The notes below the pieces were generated by a model. The model had not been told where the DNA came from. It saw only the letters and a list, made by a program, of their open reading frames with translations, and did no database searches. The position numbers and the translations under genes were made by a program. This document shows positions 19,478 through 28,107 of a stretch of DNA of 49,945 nt, piece by piece. Origin of the DNA: Pseudomonas sp. CAN1 (lineage in GTDB: Bacteria > Pseudomonadota > Gammaproteobacteria > Pseudomonadales > Pseudomonadaceae); NCBI RefSeq assembly GCF_030462585.1, contig NZ_JASMRU010000006.1, positions 1 to 49,945 of the forward strand, in the 5' to 3' direction. Position 1 is the first letter of the stretch; every line of letters starts with the position of its first letter.

Positions 19478-20914
19478 TCAGCGACCCATCATTTCCTTCA
19501 GGATGCGCTCCTGGTCGCGGAACTCCTGCTGGCGGGCGTCCAGGCGCGCGGCCAGGGTGAAGTTGCCGCCGGCGCGGCGCTTGGCGAAGTCCAGCTGCTC
19601 GATGGCGTGCTTGTAGTCGCCGGTGAGGGCGTCGTACTCCGCGCGGGACTGGTAGACGCCGATGGCGTTGCCGCTGAGGGTGCAGGCATCGGCCAGGCGG
19701 TTCCACACGTCCGGGTCCAGCGGGCGGCGCTGGGACAGCTTGAACAGCGTCTTCTCGGCGTCGGCGGCGCGGTTGGTCTTCATCATCAGGTCGGCCTGCG
19801 CCTGGATCAGCGGGTAGCTGTCCGGGTACTGGCCGAGCATCTTCTGCACTCGCGCCTGGGCGTCGGGGAGCTTGTTGGCTGTGATATCCAGGTCGACCAT
19901 CGCCAGGTTGTAGCTGATGTCGTTGGGCGCCTTGGCGAGCAGCTGCTGGAGGTTGCTGCGGGCCTCGTTGAGCTGGCCGATCTTGGTCTGCGAGAGCACC
20001 AGGCCGTAGCGCGCGGCGTCGTTCTTCGGGTCTTCGTCGAGCTGCGCGCGGAACTGCTTGCTGGCCATGCCCGGGGTGTCTTCGAACATCTGCTGGACGC
20101 GGGCGCGCATCAGTTCGTAGCGCAGCGAGTCTTCCTTGCCGCCCTGCGGATACTGCTCCGCGCGGTTGCGGGTGTCGGCGATACGCGATTCGGTGACCGG
20201 GTGGGTCAGCAGGAATTCCGGCGGCTTGCCTTCGTAGCGGTACTGGCGGGCCAGACGCTCGAACATGTTGGGCATGGAGCGCGGGTCGTAGCCGGCGCGA
20301 ACCATGGTGGCGACGCCGACGCGGTCGGCTTCCTGCTCGTTCTGCCGGGAGAAGCGCAGCTGGTTCTGGATCGCTGCGGCCTGGGTGCCGGCAATCGCGG
20401 CGATACCGGCGTCACCGGCACCAGCAGCAGCGGCGACGATGCCGGCGAGCATGGCGGCCATCACCGGCAGCTGCATGCGCTGCTGCGCCTCGATGCCGCG
20501 GGCGAAGTGGCGTTGGCTCAGGTGGCCCAGTTCGTGTGCCAGTACGGCGATGTATTCGCCTTCGGTCTGCGCATAGATGAACAGGCCGCCGTTGACGCCG
20601 ACCACGCCGCCGGGGGCGGCGAAGGCGTTGATCTGCTTGTCGCGGATCAGGATGAAGGCCAGGCGGTGGTCCTGCAGTTCGCTGGACTCGGCCAGGCGAT
20701 AGACGCTGGACTCGACGTAGTCCTTGAGCTGCGGATCGTTGAGCGTGTCGACCTGGTTGCGCAGCATGCTCAGCCAGGCGCGGCCGAGCTGGAACTCCTG
20801 CTCCGGCGAGACAATGGACGAGCTCGCATCGCCCAGGGACGGCAAGTCGTCCGCCAGGGCCGGAGCGGCGAGGGCGACAGCGAGCGACAGCAGGGCGGGG
20901 CGGAGTACTTTCAT
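19478..20914 (-). CDS. bepA: BepA/YfgC-type periplasmic M48 metalloprotease with TPR domain
   Basis: A 478-residue zinc protease/chaperone of the periplasm. In E. coli BepA promotes LptD assembly and degrades stalled outer-membrane proteins. A signal peptide (about 1-21, ending ALA) is followed by the M48 domain with zinc motif H127-E128-L-G-H131 and the third-ligand segment NEQEADRVGVATM; the C-terminal half (about 280-478) is made of TPR-like helices. Start at 20914; the frame gives a good signal peptide from this Met. Matches PA1005. A 227-base gap separates it from the divergent TusA-like gene. Confidence 0.9.
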   Translation of the reverse strand: MKVLRPALLSLAVALAAPALADDLPSLGDASSSIVSPEQEFQLGRAWLSMLRNQVDTLNDPQLKDYVESSVYRLAESSELQDHRLAFILIRDKQINAFAAPGGVVGVNGGLFIYAQTEGEYIAVLAHELGHLSQRHFARGIEAQQRMQLPVMAAMLAGIVAAAAGAGDAGIAAIAGTQAAAIQNQLRFSRQNEQEADRVGVATMVRAGYDPRSMPNMFERLARQYRYEGKPPEFLLTHPVTESRIADTRNRAEQYPQGGKEDSLRYELMRARVQQMFEDTPGMASKQFRAQLDEDPKNDAARYGLVLSQTKIGQLNEARSNLQQLLAKAPNDISYNLAMVDLDITANKLPDAQARVQKMLGQYPDSYPLIQAQADLMMKTNRAADAEKTLFKLSQRRPLDPDVWNRLADACTLSGNAIGVYQSRAEYDALTGDYKHAIEQLDFAKRRAGGNFTLAARLDARQQEFRDQERILKEMMGR

Positions 20915-21141
20915 GTACAGGAGGCTCGTTCCGAGAAAGGCTCTACTTTAGCCGCACGTAATTGCCTATGCCTAGTTTGTGGGGAGGAAGTGCGGCGCAA
21001 TTCGAATCGGATCTTTTCCGATTCGAAGTCCTTTTATGCCCGAAAGCTGACGGCTCGATTAATGAACCCGGTCCCGTGCGGGCCTGGTTACTTTTCCAGC
21101 GCTTTCGGTATTCTTGTGCGCCCTTCCCGGAGTTCGTTTCG

Positions 21142-21393
21142 ATGTCCGATTCCACGCCGTCCGTCCCCGCTTGTGACGCGGAGCTGGACGCCAGCGGTCT
21201 CAATTGTCCGCTGCCGCTGCTCAAGGCCAAGCTCGAGCTCAATCGCCTGCCCAGCGGTGCGGTGCTCAAGGTGGTCGCCACCGACGCCGGCTCCCAGCGG
21301 GACTTCCGCGTTTTCGCCGATCTCGCCGGGCACTCGCTGCTGCATGAAGAGGTCGAAGGCGGCGTCTATCGCTACTGGCTGCGCAAGAAGTAG
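21142..21393 (+). CDS. TusA/SirA-like sulfurtransferase (PA1006-type)
   Basis: An 83-residue TusA-fold protein with the single active Cys22 in the family motif NCPLPLLKAK; TusA proteins carry persulfide sulfur for thiolated tRNA or molybdenum cofactor. The P. aeruginosa PA1006 protein has been linked to molybdenum homeostasis and nitrate respiration. The frame is open far upstream but the first credible start is ATG 21142 (MSDSTPSVPACDAELD); the extension has no family similarity. A weak CGGAG lies 13-9 bases upstream. The PerM-family gene begins 53 bases after its stop. Confidence 0.82.
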   Translation: MSDSTPSVPACDAELDASGLNCPLPLLKAKLELNRLPSGAVLKVVATDAGSQRDFRVFADLAGHSLLHEEVEGGVYRYWLRKK

Positions 21394-21446
21394 CCCCTGA
21401 TTCCGGGCGACCGCGACGTCGCCCCTTTCGTTTCGCAGGTTCATTG

Positions 21447-22526
21447 ATGCTCAAGGTTTTGCAGGACTGGATGCAGCGCTACTTCTCCGACGAGGAGGCA
21501 ATAGTGCTGGCGGTCATTCTCGGGCTGGGATTCACCGTCATCCTGGCCTTCGGCGGGATGCTCGCGCCGGTGCTGGCGGCGATGGTCATCGCCTTTCTGA
21601 TCCAGGGCATGGTCGGTGTGCTGGAACGCCTGCGCGTGCCGCACCTGTTCTCGGTGTGGCTGGTGTATTCGCTGTTCCTTGGCCTGCTTGCGGTGTTCCT
21701 GCTGGTGCTGGTGCCGCTGTTGTGGAAGCAGCTGTTCACCCTGTTCAACGAGCTGCCCGGCATGCTTGGCGAGTGGCAGGCGACGCTGCTGATGCTGCCC
21801 GAGCGCTACCCGGACATGGTCACCGAGGAGCAGGTGCTGCACACCGTCGAGGCGGCGCGCAGCGAGCTTGGCCAGCTCGGCCAGTGGGCGCTGACCTTCT
21901 CTCTGTCGGGTCTGCCGGTGGTGGTCAACATCATGATCTACCTGGTGCTGGTGCCGATCCTGGTGTTCTTCTTCCTCAAGGACCGCCGCCGTTTCTACCA
22001 CTGGTTCCGCCGCTACTTGCCGCGCGAGCGCGGGCTGATGAAGCAGGTGTGGAACGAGATGAACCAGCAGATCGCCAACTACATCCGCGGCAAGGTCATC
22101 GAGATCTTCATTACCGGCGTAACGACCTACATCGCCTTCGCGGTGCTGGGGCTGAACTACGCCGCGCTGCTGGCGCTGCTGGTCGGCCTGTCGGTGGTGG
22201 TGCCCTACATCGGCGCGGTGGTGGTCACGGTGCCGGTGGCGATGATCGCGCTGTTCCAGTGGGGCTGGAGCGACCAGTTCATCTACCTGATGGCTGCCCA
22301 TGCGATCATCCAGGCGCTGGATGGCAACGTGCTGGTGCCGCTGCTGTTCTCCGAAGCAGTGAACCTGCACCCGGTGGCGATCATCTGCGCGGTGCTGCTG
22401 TTCGGCGGGCTGTGGGGCTTCTGGGGGGTGTTCTTCGCCATCCCGCTGGCAACCCTGGTGAAGGCCGTGCTGGATGCCTGGCCGCGGCAGTCGTCGGTGG
22501 AGCCGCAAGTCAGTCCGATGATGTAA
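21447..22526 (+). CDS. AI-2E/PerM family membrane transporter
   Basis: A 359-residue inner-membrane protein of the AI-2E transporter (PerM, UPF0118) family. About eight hydrophobic segments are visible: two early ones (IVLAVILGLGFTVILAFGG and VLAAMVIAFLIQGMVGV), one at VWLVYSLFLGLLAVFLLVL, one before residue 175, and several in GLNYAALLALLVGLSVVVPY to the C-terminus. The PYIGAVVVTVPV region is the family signature. Substrate unknown; the family name comes from one E. coli member and does not imply AI-2 here. ATG 21447 preferred over an overlapping TTG at 21444. Confidence 0.85.
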   Translation: MLKVLQDWMQRYFSDEEAIVLAVILGLGFTVILAFGGMLAPVLAAMVIAFLIQGMVGVLERLRVPHLFSVWLVYSLFLGLLAVFLLVLVPLLWKQLFTLFNELPGMLGEWQATLLMLPERYPDMVTEEQVLHTVEAARSELGQLGQWALTFSLSGLPVVVNIMIYLVLVPILVFFFLKDRRRFYHWFRRYLPRERGLMKQVWNEMNQQIANYIRGKVIEIFITGVTTYIAFAVLGLNYAALLALLVGLSVVVPYIGAVVVTVPVAMIALFQWGWSDQFIYLMAAHAIIQALDGNVLVPLLFSEAVNLHPVAIICAVLLFGGLWGFWGVFFAIPLATLVKAVLDAWPRQSSVEPQVSPMM

Positions 22527-22529
22527 AAG

Positions 22530-22558
22530 AAAAAGGCCGCTGATCAGCGGCCTTTTTC
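22530..22558. terminator. Bidirectional terminator
   Basis: AAAAAGGCCGCTGA/TCAGCGGCCTTTTT, fully palindromic around TGATCA, between the convergent permease and bcp genes. Confidence 0.88.
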
Positions 22559-22577
22559 ATGGGGCTGACTCAGCGGC

Positions 22578-23048
22578 TCACTTGTTCAGCTCTTGAGCTG
22601 CAGCCAATACGGCATCCACATGACCGGGCACCTTCACCCCACGCCATTCCTGGCGCAGTACGCCCTTGGCGTCGATCAGGAAGGTGCTGCGGTCCACGCC
22701 CATGTATTCCTTGCCGTAGAGCTTCTTTAGCTTGATCACGTCGAACAGCTGGCAGACGGCTTCGTCCTTGTCGCTGATCAGTTCGAAGGGGAAGCACTGC
22801 TTGGCCTTGAAGTTCTCGTGGGACTTGATGCCGTCGCGGGACACGCCGAACACCAGGGTGTTGGCCTTGGCGAAGTCCTCGATCCTGTCGCGGAAGCCCT
22901 GGCCTTCGGTGGTGCAGCCGGGGGTGCTGTCCTTGGGATAGAAGTACAGGACGACCTGCTTGCCCTTGAGCTCGGACAGGCGGAATTCGACGCCGCTGGT
23001 GGCCGGTGCCTGGAAATCGGCGACGGGTTTGTTCAGTTCGACTGCCAT
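22578..23048 (-). CDS. bcp: Thiol peroxidase Bcp (PrxQ class)
   Basis: A 156-residue peroxiredoxin that reduces hydrogen and organic peroxides with thioredoxin. The peroxidatic Cys45 lies in DSTPGCTTEGQGFRD. The usual resolving Cys five residues later (C50 in E. coli) is absent here (Q50). Two other cysteines, C85 (KAKQCFPF) and C99 (EAVCQLFD), could resolve the sulfenate. Starts at 23048 and is followed on the minus strand by the bidirectional terminator. Matches PA1008. Confidence 0.92.
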   Translation of the reverse strand: MAVELNKPVADFQAPATSGVEFRLSELKGKQVVLYFYPKDSTPGCTTEGQGFRDRIEDFAKANTLVFGVSRDGIKSHENFKAKQCFPFELISDKDEAVCQLFDVIKLKKLYGKEYMGVDRSTFLIDAKGVLRQEWRGVKVPGHVDAVLAAAQELNK

Positions 23049-23073
23049 GGGGATTTTCTCCTTGTGCGCATCC

Positions 23074-23631
23074 TTACGGATGCTGCGGACGCCAGGGTTC
23101 GATCAGCGCGTCCAGATTCAGTGCGTCGGCGAAGTCGAGGAACTGATCGCGCAGCCAGCTGATCTGGGTGCCGGCCGGCAGGGTCACGGTGAGCGTGGCG
23201 TTGAGCATGCTGGTGTTGGTGTGCGGCGCCTGGTAGGTGTCGCAGGTGAGGTTCTCCAGCTCGATGTTGTGGTCGATGAAGAACTGGCACAGCTCGTTGA
23301 GGATGTCCGGCCGATAGACGGCGCTGACGTAAGCCACGTAGGGCAGGGCCTGGGCGCGGGTGACGTGGACATTGCTGCGGGTGACGCTGAGCGTGAAGCC
23401 GTGGCGCTTGGCCAGCGGCGTCAGGCCGCCTTCGAGGCGGGCCAGGGCATCCCAGCTGCCGGAGACCTGCAGGATCAGTGCGCTGAACTCGCCGTGGCGG
23501 GTCAGGCGGCTGCTCACCACCGAGCAACGGTTGTCGATGCAGGTGCGGCACAGCACGCTGGTCAGCTCCATCGGGTTCGGGCCCAGAGCGCTGATCAGGA
23601 GGAATTGTTCGCGAGGGTGAGTGGTGGACAT
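23074..23631 (-). CDS. gcvR: GcvR-like ACT-domain regulatory protein
   Basis: A 185-residue protein with two ACT domains, one at about 10-90 (FLLISALGPNPMELTSVLCR) and one at about 98-180 (ALPYVAYVSAVYRPDILNELC). In E. coli, GcvR binds GcvA and glycine to repress the glycine cleavage operon. Whether this one does so is not shown; no gcvA is present here. I chose ATG 23631 (MSTTHPREQF); the frame is open further upstream but that extension is not similar to the family. It precedes bcp by 25 bases on the same strand and is divergent from dapA. Confidence 0.8.
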   Translation of the reverse strand: MSTTHPREQFLLISALGPNPMELTSVLCRTCIDNRCSVVSSRLTRHGEFSALILQVSGSWDALARLEGGLTPLAKRHGFTLSVTRSNVHVTRAQALPYVAYVSAVYRPDILNELCQFFIDHNIELENLTCDTYQAPHTNTSMLNATLTVTLPAGTQISWLRDQFLDFADALNLDALIEPWRPQHP

Positions 23632-23801
23632 GCAGCTTTCCTGGGAGGGGCGGCCAAGCGGGCCGCTCGACAAAGGGGAAAGGGTAGCGAAAAGCGCCGA
23701 TGAGGGGAATGTCTGGCCGCTCGCGGGTCGATGCGTCACCTTGTGCGTGGCCGGTGGCGACAGTACCATTACGGCTTTCTTTTTCCGGCAGGAGCGGTTG
23801 C

Positions 23802-24680
23802 ATGATTGCGGGCAGTATGGTGGCGCTGGTCACCCCCTTCGATGCTCAGGGTCGACTGGATTGGGACAGCCTCGCCAAGCTGGTGGACTTCCACCTGCAG
23901 GAAGGCACCAACGCCATCGTAGCGGTCGGCACCACAGGTGAATCGGCCACTCTGGACGTGAACGAACACCTGGAAGTGATCCGTCGCGTGGTCGACCAGG
24001 TCAAAGGCCGCATCCCGGTCATCGCCGGTACCGGCGCCAACTCCACCCGCGAAGCGGTCGAGCTGACCGAGGCTGCCAAGTCCGGCGGCGCGGACGCGTG
24101 CCTGCTGGTGACCCCGTACTACAACAAGCCGACCCAGGAAGGCCTGTACCAGCACTTCCGCCATATCGCCGAAGCCGTGGCCATCCCGCAGATCCTCTAC
24201 AACGTGCCGGGCCGTACCGCCTGCGACATGCTGCCGGAGACCGTCGAGCGCCTGTCCAAGGTGCCGAACATCGTCGGCATCAAGGAAGCCACCGGCGACC
24301 TGCAGCGCGGCAAGGAAGTACTCGACCGCGTCGGCAAGGACTTCCTCGTCTACTCCGGTGACGACGCCACCGCCGTCGAGCTGATGCTGATGGGCGGCAA
24401 GGGCAACATCTCGGTGACCGCCAACGTCGCCCCGCGCGCCATGAGCGACCTCTGCGCCGCCGCCATGCGTGGCGATGCCGCTGCCGCTCGCGCGATCAAC
24501 GATCGCCTGATGCCGCTGCACAAGACCCTGTTCATCGAATCCAACCCCATCCCGGTCAAGTTCGCCCTCCATGAAATGGGGCTGATTCCCGAAGGCATTC
24601 GTCTGCCCCTGACCTGGCTCAGCCCGCGTTGCCACGAACCGCTGCGTCAGGCCATGCGCCAGACCGGCATCCTGGCTTAA
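23802..24680 (+). CDS. dapA: 4-hydroxy-tetrahydrodipicolinate synthase DapA
   Basis: A 292-residue class I aldolase that condenses aspartate semialdehyde with pyruvate, the first committed step of lysine and diaminopimelate synthesis. The Schiff-base lysine is K161 ([10 protein letters not shown]), the catalytic relay uses T44 (AVGTTGES), Y107 and Y133, and R138 (GRTACDM) binds substrate. Preceded by CAGGAG at eight bases. It is 12 bases from bamC. The dapA-bamC order is conserved in many gamma-proteobacteria. Confidence 0.96.
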   Translation: MIAGSMVALVTPFDAQGRLDWDSLAKLVDFHLQEGTNAIVAVGTTGESATLDVNEHLEVIRRVVDQVKGRIPVIAGTGANSTREAVELTEAAKSGGADACLLVTPYYNKPTQEGLYQHFRHIAEAVAIPQILYNVPGRTACDMLPETVERLSKVPNIVGIKEATGDLQRGKEVLDRVGKDFLVYSGDDATAVELMLMGGKGNISVTANVAPRAMSDLCAAAMRGDAAAARAINDRLMPLHKTLFIESNPIPVKFALHEMGLIPEGIRLPLTWLSPRCHEPLRQAMRQTGILA

Positions 24681-24692
24681 GGAACCCCTCGC

Positions 24693-25883
24693 ATGAAGCG
24701 ACTGGCAGGACTGACTGCGCTCGCCCTGGTTATCGGCAACACCTCCGGCTGCGGCTGGCTGTGGGGCCCGGAAGGCTATTTCCGTGACCGTGGTGATGAT
24801 TATCTGAACGCCCGCGAAACCGCACCGATGAAGGTGCCCGAAGGTCTGCAGAGCAAGCCGCTCGATCCGCTGCTGCCGATCCCGATGAACGTCGCCACCA
24901 GCACCGAAAAGGAAGGCGAGTTCGAGGTACCGCGCCCGCAACCCCTGACCGGCGCCGGCGAAGTCAGCGACTTCAGTCTGCAGAAGAGCGGCGACAGCCG
25001 TTGGCTGGTCGCCCAGCGTCCGCCGGCGGAAGTCTGGCCGGTCGCCCACCAGTTCTTCCAGGACAACGGCTTCTCGATCACCAACGAGCGTCCGCAGACT
25101 GGCGAATTCAGCACCAACTGGCAGCCGCTGTCGCAGCTCTCCGCGCCCCTGGCGCGTCGTCTGAGCAGCCGAGTATCGGGCGTCGAGCCTGACAGCGAAG
25201 CGCGCGTTCGCGTGCGCATCGAGCCGGGCGTGCAGACCAACACCAGTGAAGTCTACGTGCTGAGCGAAACCCGCCCGGCCGGCAGCACTGCCAGCGCCGA
25301 CTGGCCGACCAAGCCGGTCGTGCCGAGCCTGGACGCCGCGCTGCTCGACGAGATGCTCGCGAACATGGCCACCAGCGCCGAGAAGGGCGGTTCGGTGTCC
25401 CTGCTCGCCGCCCACTCCGACTACGACACCCCCGGTGCCGTACAGCTGAACAAGGACGGCAGCGGCAACCCGGTACTCACCGTGGATTCCGACTTCGACC
25501 GCGCCTGGGTCAGCGTCGGCCGTGCCCTGGACCGTGCCGACATCCGCGTCGACGACCTCAACCGCAGCCTGGGCGTGTACTACGTCAACATCGCCGAAGG
25601 CGCGAAGAAAAAGGACGAAGACAAGCCGGGCTTCTTCAGCCGCCTGTTCGGCGGTGGCGAGAAGACCAAGGAAGAAGAGGACGCCAAGGCCCAGCGCTAC
25701 CAGGTTCGCCTGACCAGCGTGAGCAACACCGTCCAGATCACCGTCGACAAAGACATCAACACCTCCGCGCCGGCCGACGTCGCGCAGAGCGTGCTGGAAA
25801 AACTCCAGGAGAGTATGCGGAATGCACTTCGCGGTCCTGGGGAGCGGAAGCCGGGGCAATTCGGCCTTGGTGAGCAGTTCTGA
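24693..25883 (+). CDS. bamC: BamC-type outer membrane assembly lipoprotein
   Basis: A 396-residue lipoprotein component of the BAM complex that inserts beta-barrel proteins. The N-terminal [20 protein letters not shown] ends in a probable lipidated Cys20, although the lipobox (TSGC) is less hydrophobic than usual. Two BamC domains follow: [24 protein letters not shown] to TSEVYVLS, and [20 protein letters not shown] to [12 protein letters not shown], separated by a linker. The last 62 bases overlap the next gene in another frame. Matches PA1011 in position and length class. Confidence 0.88.
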   Translation: MKRLAGLTALALVIGNTSGCGWLWGPEGYFRDRGDDYLNARETAPMKVPEGLQSKPLDPLLPIPMNVATSTEKEGEFEVPRPQPLTGAGEVSDFSLQKSGDSRWLVAQRPPAEVWPVAHQFFQDNGFSITNERPQTGEFSTNWQPLSQLSAPLARRLSSRVSGVEPDSEARVRVRIEPGVQTNTSEVYVLSETRPAGSTASADWPTKPVVPSLDAALLDEMLANMATSAEKGGSVSLLAAHSDYDTPGAVQLNKDGSGNPVLTVDSDFDRAWVSVGRALDRADIRVDDLNRSLGVYYVNIAEGAKKKDEDKPGFFSRLFGGGEKTKEEEDAKAQRYQVRLTSVSNTVQITVDKDINTSAPADVAQSVLEKLQESMRNALRGPGERKPGQFGLGEQF

Positions 25884-26580
25884 CACCCGGATACTGATCG
25901 ATTGCGGCTTTCCGCTGCGTGAAACCATCCGCCGTCTGGCGCGCCTGGGCGTGGAGCCCGGGCAGCTGGACGCGGTACTGGTCACGCACGAGCACTCCGA
26001 TCACATCAACGGCGTTGAACTGCTTGCCCGTCACCATCGGATACCCGTGTACCTCAGCGCCGGCACCCTGCAGGGAATGCGCAAGCCGGTGACTCCGGCG
26101 GGGCTGCTCAAATGCGGCGACCGCCTGGAACTGAAAGACCTGGAAGTCACTGCGGTGAGCGTCTCCCACGATGCGCGGGAACCCCTGCAGTACGTGTTTT
26201 CCGATGGCCGGAAGCGCTTTGGCCAGCTCACCGATCTGGGGGCCGCCACGGCGCAGGTGCTGGAATGCTATCGTGGCCTCGACGCTCTGATCGTCGAGGC
26301 GAATCACGATACCGACATGCTGGCCCGCGGTCCGTATCCCTACCCACTCAAGGTTCGCGTAGGCGGCCAGTGGGGACATTTGAACAACCGGCAGGCCGCC
26401 GAACTGGTGGCCCAGCTGGGCTGGGAACGCCTGCAGCACCTGGTGCTGGCGCATCTCAGCGAAAAGAACAACTCGCCGCAGCTGGCCCGGCAAAGCTTCG
26501 TCGACACCCTCGGGTGCGACCCGGACTGGCTGCAGGTAGCCGATCAGCATTCTGGACTCGACTGGCGCACCATCGCCTGA
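25822..26580 (+). CDS. Metallo-beta-lactamase-fold hydrolase (PA1012-type)
   Basis: A 252-residue protein with the MBL metal motif H56-E-H58-S-D60-H61 in [12 protein letters not shown]; a second set ([17 protein letters not shown]; later LAHLSEKNN) supplies the remaining ligands. [17 protein letters not shown] is the N-terminus of the YycJ/ComEC-like subgroup, whose members include 5'-exonucleases. Activity is not predicted further. The start (25822) lies inside bamC, a 62-base overlap; a downstream start would remove the conserved GSGSRGN strand, so the overlap is real. GAGAG lies ahead of the ATG. Confidence 0.82.
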   Translation: MHFAVLGSGSRGNSALVSSSDTRILIDCGFPLRETIRRLARLGVEPGQLDAVLVTHEHSDHINGVELLARHHRIPVYLSAGTLQGMRKPVTPAGLLKCGDRLELKDLEVTAVSVSHDAREPLQYVFSDGRKRFGQLTDLGAATAQVLECYRGLDALIVEANHDTDMLARGPYPYPLKVRVGGQWGHLNNRQAAELVAQLGWERLQHLVLAHLSEKNNSPQLARQSFVDTLGCDPDWLQVADQHSGLDWRTIA

Positions 26581-26609
26581 GCCCACCCCCTAAGCAAGCG
26601 GAGCCCATC

Positions 26610-27320
26610 ATGGAAAAACGCGAAGAACTCTATCGCGGCAAGGCCAAGTCGGTTTACACCACCGATGACGCCGACCGCCTCGTCCTGCTGTTCCGCAACG
26701 ACACCTCGGCGTTCGACGGCAAGCGCATCGAGCAGCTCGATCGCAAGGGCATGGTGAACAACAAGTTCAACGCCTTCATCATGCAGAAGCTCGAAGCCGC
26801 CGGCATCCCCACCCAGTTCGACGCCCTGCTGTCGGACAACGAAGTGCTGGTCAAGAAGCTCGCCATGATCCCGGTCGAGTGCGTCGTGCGTAACTACGCC
26901 GCCGGCAGCCTGGTACGCCGCCTGGGCGTGGAAGAGGGCCTGCAGCTCACTCCGCCGACCTTCGAACTGTTCCTGAAGAACGACGCCCTGGGCGACCCGT
27001 TCATCAACGAATCCCACGTCCAGGCCTTCGGCTGGGCGACTCTGGAGCAACTGGCCGAAATGAAGGCCTACTCCTTCAAGGTCAACGAAGTGCTGAACAA
27101 GCTGTTCGACGACGCCGGCCTGCTGCTGGTGGACTTCAAGCTCGAGTTCGGCGTGTTCCACGGCAAGATCGTTCTCGGCGACGAATTCAGCCCGGACGGC
27201 TGCCGCCTGTGGGACAAAGAGACTCGCAAGAAGATGGACAAGGACCGCTTCCGCCAGGGCCTGGGCGACGTCATCGAAGCCTACGAAGAAGTGGCCCACC
27301 GCCTTGGCGTGCCGCTCTGA
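26610..27320 (+). CDS. purC: SAICAR synthetase PurC
   Basis: A 236-residue enzyme of de novo purine synthesis that joins aspartate to CAIR using ATP. Conserved features are [11 protein letters not shown] with the ATP-binding Lys, [28 protein letters not shown], and ESHVQAFG with DFKLEFG near the metal site. Preceded by AGCGGAG. The frame upstream is open but has no similarity to PurC. About 30 bases separate it from the MBL hydrolase stop and it may be co-transcribed. Confidence 0.96.
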   Translation: MEKREELYRGKAKSVYTTDDADRLVLLFRNDTSAFDGKRIEQLDRKGMVNNKFNAFIMQKLEAAGIPTQFDALLSDNEVLVKKLAMIPVECVVRNYAAGSLVRRLGVEEGLQLTPPTFELFLKNDALGDPFINESHVQAFGWATLEQLAEMKAYSFKVNEVLNKLFDDAGLLLVDFKLEFGVFHGKIVLGDEFSPDGCRLWDKETRKKMDKDRFRQGLGDVIEAYEEVAHRLGVPL

Positions 27321-27375
27321 TCCGACCAGTGCACGCAAGCGCCTGATACCACGCGAAAAAATCCGAAAACAAAGC

Positions 27376-27404
27376 TTCGCGTTCGGACTTCAAGCTGGTA
27401 TCAT
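27376..27404 (+). promoter_or_regulatory. Candidate promoter of tRNA-Ser
   Basis: TTCGCG (27376-27381), 17 bases, TATCAT (27399-27404), 11 bases before the tRNA. Confidence 0.35.
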
Positions 27405-27415
27405 GCGCGCCGCAC

Positions 27416-27505
27416 GGAGAGATGCCGGAGTGGCCGAACGGGACGGATTCGAAATCCGTTGAACTGGCAACAGTTCCTAGGGTTCAAATCCCTATCTCTC
27501 CGCCA
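27416..27505 (+). tRNA. tRNA-Ser (anticodon CGA)
   Basis: 90 nt with a long variable arm as in class II tRNAs: acceptor GGAGAGA pairs with TCTCTCC, anticodon loop TTCGAAA (anticodon CGA), variable arm around GAACTGGCAACAGTTC, T loop GGTTCAAATCC, discriminator G and encoded CCA. It reads UCG codons. It marks the end of the PAO1-like gene order and the start of the accessory region. Confidence 0.96.
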
Positions 27506-27519
27506 TTACATATGGCCGA

Positions 27520-27560
27520 AGCCCCTGAAATTCCTAGAGTTTCAGGGGCTTTGTCTTTTC
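27520..27560 (+). terminator. Terminator after tRNA-Ser
   Basis: AGCCCCTGAAA, nine-base loop, TTTCAGGGGCT, then TTGTCTTTT. Confidence 0.8.
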
Positions 27561-27591
27561 TGCGTGCTGAAAATCCCCGTCCTGCGCTACG

Positions 27592-27750
27592 TCACCCGCA
27601 ATATCCATCCAATTTTGCCTGATTTCCCTGCGTGGGACTCCCGTTGTGTGTCTGCTGTTAGAGCGAGCACGGCGCGTCGATGATGTTCTCCTTGCTCCAG
27701 CTTTCTACCAAGCGATTTGCCGCTCCTGCGGGGGCTTCTGGCTATGAAGT
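27592..27750 (-). pseudogene. Decayed 3' end of a duplicated small membrane-protein gene
   Basis: Read on the minus strand, the last residues are PTQGNQAKLDGYCG and a TGA, against PTQGNQAKMDGYCG in the intact gene at 29523-29888. The two DNA copies are colinear without gaps for about 90 bases from the stop and remain alignable with small indels to about position 27750. An in-frame TAA interrupts this copy (after APCSL), close to the Trp of the intact copy, and no start codon or N-terminal half is present. It is therefore a truncated remnant of the C-terminal third. Confidence 0.75.
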
Positions 27751-28107
27751 CTGGCGCCGGTTTGTCGTGTCTTGGCGTTTTCATAAGAGGTATGGGGGCA
27801 GTAGTGACAGCTTGCGCTGTCCGGTCAGTGCCTTGTCACTGTCTCGTTATCCGGAAGAGGCGCAGACATTGCCTGTAGGAGAGAGTAGTAGGCCGAAGAA
27901 TCCCGCTAATGTTGAGGACGTGCCTATGATGGAGAGAGCGCCGTACGCGGTGACGAATGGGCGAGCATGAGGGGTTGGCGGGCAGAAGAATAGCACGACA
28001 GATTCTTCGTCGATGCCTCCATCTTGTGGTAAAACGTGCGGTGGCTGCCGGGCCCAAGGAAAGGCTGCCTCTGCAGTTATTAGAATCTATCGTGCTAGGA
28101 GATATGT
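27751..28107. other. Gene-free, lower-G+C flank upstream of the dioxygenase gene
   Basis: No supported gene. Short open frames on both strands lack ribosome sites and family features. The last part holds the leader of the dioxygenase gene, with AGGAG at 28097-28101. No clear promoter, tRNA-derived att repeat or transposase remnant was recognised. Confidence 0.5.
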
